DNA of 9,125 nucleotides from NCBI GenBank assembly GCA_964462945.1, contig CAYWZW010000117.1, positions 1 through 9,125 on the forward strand, given 5' to 3'. The notes beneath the pieces were generated by a model. The model made no database searches and was not told where the DNA came from. It saw only the letters and a list, made by a program, of their open reading frames with translations. Made by a program: the position numbers and the translations under genes. This DNA is from GCA-020343675 sp964462945. Lineage in GTDB: Bacteria; Planctomycetota; Phycisphaerae; Sedimentisphaerales; Anaerobacaceae. How positions within the stretch are numbered: position 1 is the stretch's first letter; each line of letters opens with the position of its first letter. Of the stretch, positions 4,852-9,125 are shown one piece after another.

Positions 4852-6024
4852 CTACAGCCTCTTGCCCACTTGCTGCGCCCTGTTCCCACGCCCCGATTCT
4901 GGATGCAAACCCACTAAGGCATCCCCAGTCGTAAGATAGAAGTCGCGTAGTGGCTCGTAAATGAAGGTGAAAACAGTCCTGCCCGTCTGCGCAAGGGACC
5001 TGGCAACAGCCAAGTTGGCGGCACTGGAGTTGCCAACTCGAATTCCGGCCGCGATACACTGCTGGGATGCCTCCTGCCACGTGTTGTCCGAATAGCGAAC
5101 TACCCCATCAATCTGGCCGAGAGTACTGCTTGGGAGTAGAGGATTCACTTCATCGTAATGAGGCCCGAGCACCATGTGCGGAACAGACGCAGGTGCGCGT
5201 CGGTAGTGTCTGTCTCCGTTCTCCCAAGTTCCTTGCGAAGACAAATCAGCCACCAAGGGGCAGTTCCACAGCAAGGCAGACTGAGCATGTTCAGCAACCA
5301 CTATTCGTGGCCTTGAGTTAAAGCGCACCTTCAGTGGGATGGCATACCCCCCTAGAGTCGAACCTGAACCTAGCCCTAGGACGATGTCATCTGGCATCAA
5401 ATCCCAAGTGTCAGCAAAAGCCTCGCCCATCCACAGGGTGGCGAGCACACTGTACTTGGCATGCCAAAGACAGAGATGAGATCGTCGCCGACGAGCGTCC
5501 TGCATCAATTCAAACAGATACGCATAGAACTCCCTTTCACGTCCAAGTCTGGAAGGGGGCGCCTCAATCAACTGTAACCAGCCGTCACATTGGTCCACCA
5601 TGTACCTCCGTATGTCTTTCGGAAAATGCCGGGAAAGGACGTGCTCCGCGCGCAACTCCAGTCGTTGAGCAAGATACCCGAGCGATAAAGATGTGTTGAC
5701 GTTCCCGCCGTCAATGAGCGTGGTAACGCGGTCTACGGGCCCTCGTCTTCTCCATAGGTGGAATAGGAGAAGAGAGGCCATCACTGGCTGTTTGAACCCG
5801 ACTTGGCCTGCAGTGATGTCCCATCGCACCGCAAAGACTCGTCCATTTCTCACGCCAAGGATGCCTGATAATTCGTCAACTCTGATAGGCCTCACCCCAA
5901 GCGCTCTCATAAGAGGCTCAAGGAGGGCCCTTTGTCGTGGACCCCGCCCGAAAAGCTGGATATGTTGAGGCCGCCCTATCTCTCGGAGCGATTCCTGCAA
6001 ATACAATAGATTCATGCACGTCAC
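4852..6024 (-). CDS. Divergent fold-type II PLP-dependent enzyme (cysteine synthase-like fold)
   Basis: The 390-residue protein carries the motif order of the tryptophan synthase beta/cysteine synthase fold. GQVGFKQP (73-80) fits the lysine motif, making K78 the likely PLP Schiff-base residue. DGGNVNTSLSLGYLA (105-119) fits the SSGN-type loop. VLGLGSGSTLGGYA (215-228) fits the glycine-rich phosphate loop, and NSSAANLAVARSLA (332-345) the late Ser-rich motif near the pyridine nitrogen. The family catalyses beta or gamma replacement and elimination on amino acids. The linking regions match no subfamily I know, and the reaction is not predictable. The start is GTG at 6024, overlapping the ATPase stop by 4 bases (GTGA); ATG at 6015 is an alternative three codons in. 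No ribosome binding site is seen, which fits coupling. No signal peptide or membrane segment is present, so it should be cytoplasmic. Confidence 0.75.
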   Translation of the reverse strand: MTCMNLLYLQESLREIGRPQHIQLFGRGPRQRALLEPLMRALGVRPIRVDELSGILGVRNGRVFAVRWDITAGQVGFKQPVMASLLLFHLWRRRGPVDRVTTLIDGGNVNTSLSLGYLAQRLELRAEHVLSRHFPKDIRRYMVDQCDGWLQLIEAPPSRLGREREFYAYLFELMQDARRRRSHLCLWHAKYSVLATLWMGEAFADTWDLMPDDIVLGLGSGSTLGGYAIPLKVRFNSRPRIVVAEHAQSALLWNCPLVADLSSQGTWENGDRHYRRAPASVPHMVLGPHYDEVNPLLPSSTLGQIDGVVRYSDNTWQEASQQCIAAGIRVGNSSAANLAVARSLAQTGRTVFTFIYEPLRDFYLTTGDALVGLHPESGRGNRAQQVGKRL

Positions 6025-7868
6025 ACTTGAATTGTAGTGCTTGCTCGGATCAATGATCGAACTTCGTTCAAGGCCCTAATCTCGCGTACGAGGAATTCGT
6101 TGTCGGGAGCGGTCGATTCCTCACACATCTTGACCAGGTCCAGGAGACCAGACGCCGGCTCAAAGTCTGCCACCTTGTTCTTGCGGCGCCACTCCTCAAG
6201 CGGGGCCTCGCCATTCTTGTTGTAGAGCAATGAGGTAAATATCAAATTGAAACATCGGGTGACAGTCCCTCTCAGCGTCCGAACGCTCGGGAGTGCCTGG
6301 CCTGAACCACACAGAGTCTCTGCAATCTCCCTCGCGACAAAATCACCCACCGCCCTACTGGTGAGACACTTCCACCAACCAACGAATCTTTCACGCAGTG
6401 GCTCGTAGAGAGTATCGCCCTTTTTGAGAAGCACCTCGCGTTGGAAGCACTCCTCAACCTGTTTCAGCCAAAACATACGTAGGTAGTCCTCTGCTACGCG
6501 TTTTCGGATAGCCTCATCTTCTACTGCCAACGGGTGTTGCATTTCGATGATGTGTGTCAGCCGCGACCAGAAATCAATTGGAGCAAGTTCAAGAAACTCC
6601 TTTCGGGTCTTACTCCCCGCGAATACAAACAGCGGTCGCAGGTTCTTGGGTATTTTTGCGATAAGCGATGTGGTGGGTACGCGGACCTCGTCGTTCTCGA
6701 GAAGCCTGAGCAACATGCCTCGGACCTTGTCATCAGCCTTGTCCAACTCGTCAATGATAACGGTGCCACCAAGGGCTCTAAAAAGTGCACCGTCTTCAAG
6801 TTCGGCCTTGAAATCCTGCCCAACACGCAAACCATCAGGGGCATCTTCAAGACGACGTGCTGCATCTTTGAGATTAAACAACTGAAATGCTGATGCCTCC
6901 ACGTCAAGACCTGCCAGATTGATCGTCGCACACCGTCCTGTGCGCCTCCTGCATGAGTGCATGATCCCACACATATCCTCCTTACCCGAACCAGGAGGCG
7001 CAATTACCAGAACAGCTCGCGCACCGGGATCATTAATGACGGCTGAAACCTGCTCAAAAGCGCGGCAGTAGTTGTCACTAGAAAACAGCAATTCTTTCGG
7101 CGGTGCAACCTTGGTAGCATCCGCTGAAAAAATCGGAAAAGACACTCCCCCATAGGGATGACACACGCTGGTAGCTGAAACGCCGTCGATTTCGAGGGGA
7201 GCTTGTTCCGGCTCAAGGTCAATGAAATGCTCAATATCGAGTCCACATTTAGGCGGAGACCCTGTCCACACAGGATCCTTAATTCGAAAATAGGAGTCGT
7301 ATCTTCCGAGCACGTGTGCCAAACGCCAGGAGTCATTCCCAGCATCCGCCACTGCTTTACAGATGCGCTCTTTAACGGCAGGCTCGTAGAAGGACGCATA
7401 GACTTCCCAACGAGTAATTCTATGACTCCTTCCAAAGACCAGTGGTCGCAACAACTTCTTCGGCGCTCTCCGAAGCGTGAGGGGCATTTGGTCGGCGTCT
7501 ACTTCTTCTGGCCATTGAAGAGAGAAGCAGGAAACCAGTTGCCACTGCCGAATCTGAGAGACGCACAGCACAATGGAGTAGTTTCTGGCTTCTGAACGAT
7601 AGTCGCGAAGGCAGGGAAGCAACAATCGCCAATGCCAAGTAAGCTCGTGCTGCTGAACGTTATCTTTTATCTCTTCAAGGTTGGCTACCGCGCGGTGCTT
7701 GATCCATGGATAATTCTCTGCATCAATCTTCTCATCGGGATAGAAACGCCTGTGGAAGGTGGTTATTGCAGTGTAGATATCCTTATCAGGCTTTTCTGGA
7801 AGGTAAGAGTACAGTTGCTCGCACCCACACATCCAATCACCTTTTTTGTATTCGAGAACGCACTTCAT
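6021..7868 (-). CDS. AAA+ ATPase related to sigma-54 activators, without GAFTGA loop
   Basis: The 615-residue protein has an unrecognised N-terminal region (about 1-255, with MCGC at 13-16) and an AAA+ core at about 258-550. Walker A reads IAPPGSGKE (289-297); Glu after the Lys is typical of sigma-54 activators (GESGTGKE). FQLFNLKDAARRLEDAPDG (328-346) aligns with the ELFG...GAFTGA stretch, but GAFTGA is absent. Walker B is GGTVIIDELDKAD (367-379), followed by LLRLLENDEVRVP. FWSRL (433-437) aligns with the YYRL element, while the usual preceding FR finger is not evident. PSVRTLRGTVTR (527-538) aligns with the GNVREL sensor II. A helical insertion seems to occupy 450-520. No C-terminal Fis-type HTH is apparent, so direct transcription activation through sigma-54 is unlikely. 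The ATG at 7868 overlaps the symporter stop (ATGA). It is probably a remodelling or regulatory ATPase for its operon partners. Confidence 0.78.
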   Translation of the reverse strand: MKCVLEYKKGDWMCGCEQLYSYLPEKPDKDIYTAITTFHRRFYPDEKIDAENYPWIKHRAVANLEEIKDNVQQHELTWHWRLLLPCLRDYRSEARNYSIVLCVSQIRQWQLVSCFSLQWPEEVDADQMPLTLRRAPKKLLRPLVFGRSHRITRWEVYASFYEPAVKERICKAVADAGNDSWRLAHVLGRYDSYFRIKDPVWTGSPPKCGLDIEHFIDLEPEQAPLEIDGVSATSVCHPYGGVSFPIFSADATKVAPPKELLFSSDNYCRAFEQVSAVINDPGARAVLVIAPPGSGKEDMCGIMHSCRRRTGRCATINLAGLDVEASAFQLFNLKDAARRLEDAPDGLRVGQDFKAELEDGALFRALGGTVIIDELDKADDKVRGMLLRLLENDEVRVPTTSLIAKIPKNLRPLFVFAGSKTRKEFLELAPIDFWSRLTHIIEMQHPLAVEDEAIRKRVAEDYLRMFWLKQVEECFQREVLLKKGDTLYEPLRERFVGWWKCLTSRAVGDFVAREIAETLCGSGQALPSVRTLRGTVTRCFNLIFTSLLYNKNGEAPLEEWRRKNKVADFEPASGLLDLVKMCEESTAPDNEFLVREIRALNEVRSLIRASTTIQV

Positions 7869-9125
7869 TGGCTATCCCTCACAGCACTGGAATGCAATTC
7901 CGGGGAAACGAACCGGGAACGTTTTTCCAACCATATGAAGACAAGGTAAACAGTCAACGAGACAACGAATCCAGGTAGGAAAGCAGACTTAAGCGGAACC
8001 CCGAGCGCAAGAACCGCGAAATAGGTCAACATACCTCCAACAATACTGAGGAGGCCACCATATTTGGAATGATGGCCGAATAACAAGGCACCCAGCGTCG
8101 GTGGCAGGAAAAGCATCATGATCCAAGCCGCATTGACCATTACTGCAACAATGTCCCTCAGCAATAAGGCGGTAGCTATGGAGGAGAATCCAACCAGAAG
8201 ACATAGCACGCGGCATTTTCGGAGCAATCTATGTTCTGCCTCTATCACGCTGGGGCCACCTTCAACTCCTGACTCAGACTGCATTCTGAGCCAGTCCCGC
8301 CTGAAAAGGAGTTTTGAAAGGCCGATCGCAGCAATATTCAGATTGTTGTCCGCGGTGCTTGCGAGAGCGCCGAAGATCCCGAAGGAGATTATAGCAACAA
8401 TGATAGCTGCCAGAGATGAACCGATCGGTAGATTCATTACATCCTGGTTGAGAAGCAGCAATCCCCCTGACTCCTTTGGGGCTTCAATTCCCAATCTAGC
8501 GCGCGATGCCATCCCTATGAGGGTCAGAATAACATAGAACAAGAGGAGGGATGGAATGGTCAAAGCCAACGCTTTGCGTGCCACTGCAGACGACTTAGCG
8601 TGAATCACTCGCTGCCATAAGTCGGAGCGTACGAGGATCGTTGCAGGAAAGAACAGGACTGCCCCTATCAGAAACATCGCGCCATAGCCTGTGAAGCCCC
8701 AATAGTGTGATGGGAGTTGTTCCCATGATGTTCGGGGTGTGTTACCGAGCACAAGGCCGGCAAAAATGCTCGCACCAATGATTAGTACCACCATTTTGAG
8801 AATATCGGTTATGGCGACCCCTTTGTATCCACCGATACCCGTGTAGATCACAACTGCGAAAGCCGCTGCAATTGGCAGCCATCCGGCAAACTCCGGCGCG
8901 ATGACTTGCAGGTAGCTCGTCATAGCCATGAATTGTGCGGATAACACCGATAGGAATATGGCGAAGTTTGTCAAGGCCAAGAGGGTTTGTGTGGCTACGC
9001 CAAAATGAAAGCCGATGAATTCGTCCAGGGTGTCAAATCCCTTCTGACTCATGAAATGTTTGATCCGAGGCGCTAGGAGCCTGTCTGAGTAATTGATCTG
9101 ACCAGTATTTTTCTGTCTTCCTTTG
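7865..9125 (-). CDS. Sodium:solute symporter (SSS/SSF family), N-terminus beyond right edge
   Basis: The frame is open to the window end: 24 codons lie before the ATG at 9052, ending SDRLLAPRIKHF, and they continue naturally into MSQKGFDTLDEFIGFHFG. That stretch is an internal family motif (a loop before TFDEFLexRFG-like sequence), so 9052 is not the real start. Counting from that Met, hydrophobic segments lie at about 19-50, 55-75, 80-103, 118-142, 161-183, 212-232, 281-298, 302-325, 332-351 and 356-375. YTGIGGYKGVAITDILKMVV (70-89) and ASTADNNLN (231-239) match the YT.GGL.av..TD and SS.DS.LN motifs; the latter helps form the sodium site. It would import a solute, often an amino acid, sugar or carboxylate, with Na+ across the inner membrane. 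The solute cannot be predicted. It is the first visible gene of the operon with the ATPase and the PLP enzyme. Confidence 0.88.
   Translation of the reverse strand, partial: KGRQKNTGQINYSDRLLAPRIKHFMSQKGFDTLDEFIGFHFGVATQTLLALTNFAIFLSVLSAQFMAMTSYLQVIAPEFAGWLPIAAAFAVVIYTGIGGYKGVAITDILKMVVLIIGASIFAGLVLGNTPRTSWEQLPSHYWGFTGYGAMFLIGAVLFFPATILVRSDLWQRVIHAKSSAVARKALALTIPSLLLFYVILTLIGMASRARLGIEAPKESGGLLLLNQDVMNLPIGSSLAAIIVAIISFGIFGALASTADNNLNIAAIGLSKLLFRRDWLRMQSESGVEGGPSVIEAEHRLLRKCRVLCLLVGFSSIATALLLRDIVAVMVNAAWIMMLFLPPTLGALLFGHHSKYGGLLSIVGGMLTYFAVLALGVPLKSAFLPGFVVSLTVYLVFIWLEKRSRFVSPELHSSAVRDSQ

Noticed and set aside
4948..7395. Recurring YEPLR/YEPAV wording in the ATPase and the PLP enzyme (GGCTCGTA repeats in DNA)
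   Set aside because: The matches are only 8-10 bases, at unrelated places in the proteins, and are best explained by chance.
9050..9052. ATG at 9052 as the start of the symporter
   Set aside because: The frame stays open to the window end, the peptide before and after is family-like, and about two membrane segments would be missing, so the gene continues past the edge.
1..9125. CRISPR arrays, tRNA or rRNA genes
   Set aside because: No regularly spaced direct repeats, cloverleaf-like segments or conserved rRNA stretches were seen on reading both strands.

Overview
The window looks like the chromosome of an anaerobic or facultatively anaerobic bacterium that oxidises 2-oxoacids with ferredoxin. 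A Planctomycetota (Phycisphaerae-like) host is my tentative guess, from the style of the KorAB pair, the 41-residue Cys-rich peptide and the IS630-type remnant. No rRNA, tRNA or marker gene is present to confirm it.

Left edge (1-171, minus strand): the 5' end of an IS110-family transposase that runs off the window, with a clear ribosome binding site and an extended -10 promoter box. Left block (477-3753, plus strand, GC-rich): korA (fused gamma-alpha subunit) and korB (beta subunit) of a 2-oxoacid:ferredoxin oxidoreductase, 10 bases apart. A small PH-like protein and a 63-residue coiled-coil protein follow on the same strand. Middle (3754-4851): an A/T-armed hairpin, a tiny nine-cysteine protein not covered by ordinary ORF length cut-offs, a long stretch with no convincing gene that carries a common intergenic palindrome, and a truncated IS630-type transposase on the minus strand.

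Right block (4852-9125, minus strand, visibly less GC-rich): three tightly overlapping genes transcribed from right to left. They are a sodium:solute symporter (its N-terminus lies beyond the right edge), a 615-residue AAA+ ATPase, and a divergent fold-type II pyridoxal-phosphate enzyme. Both junctions are 4-base stop/start overlaps, so the three are almost certainly one operon. The ATPase core resembles sigma-54 activators (GKE after the P-loop, a Walker B GGTVIIDELD, a VRTL sensor-II segment) but lacks the GAFTGA loop and has a large unrecognised N-terminal region.

I do not recognise this symporter + AAA+ + PLP-enzyme combination as a described system, and it is the best candidate here for something new. 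A reasonable working model is that the transporter brings in an amino-acid-like compound, the PLP enzyme converts it, and the ATPase controls or remodels one of the partners. This is inference. The transposon relics and the change of base composition suggest the block was acquired horizontally.
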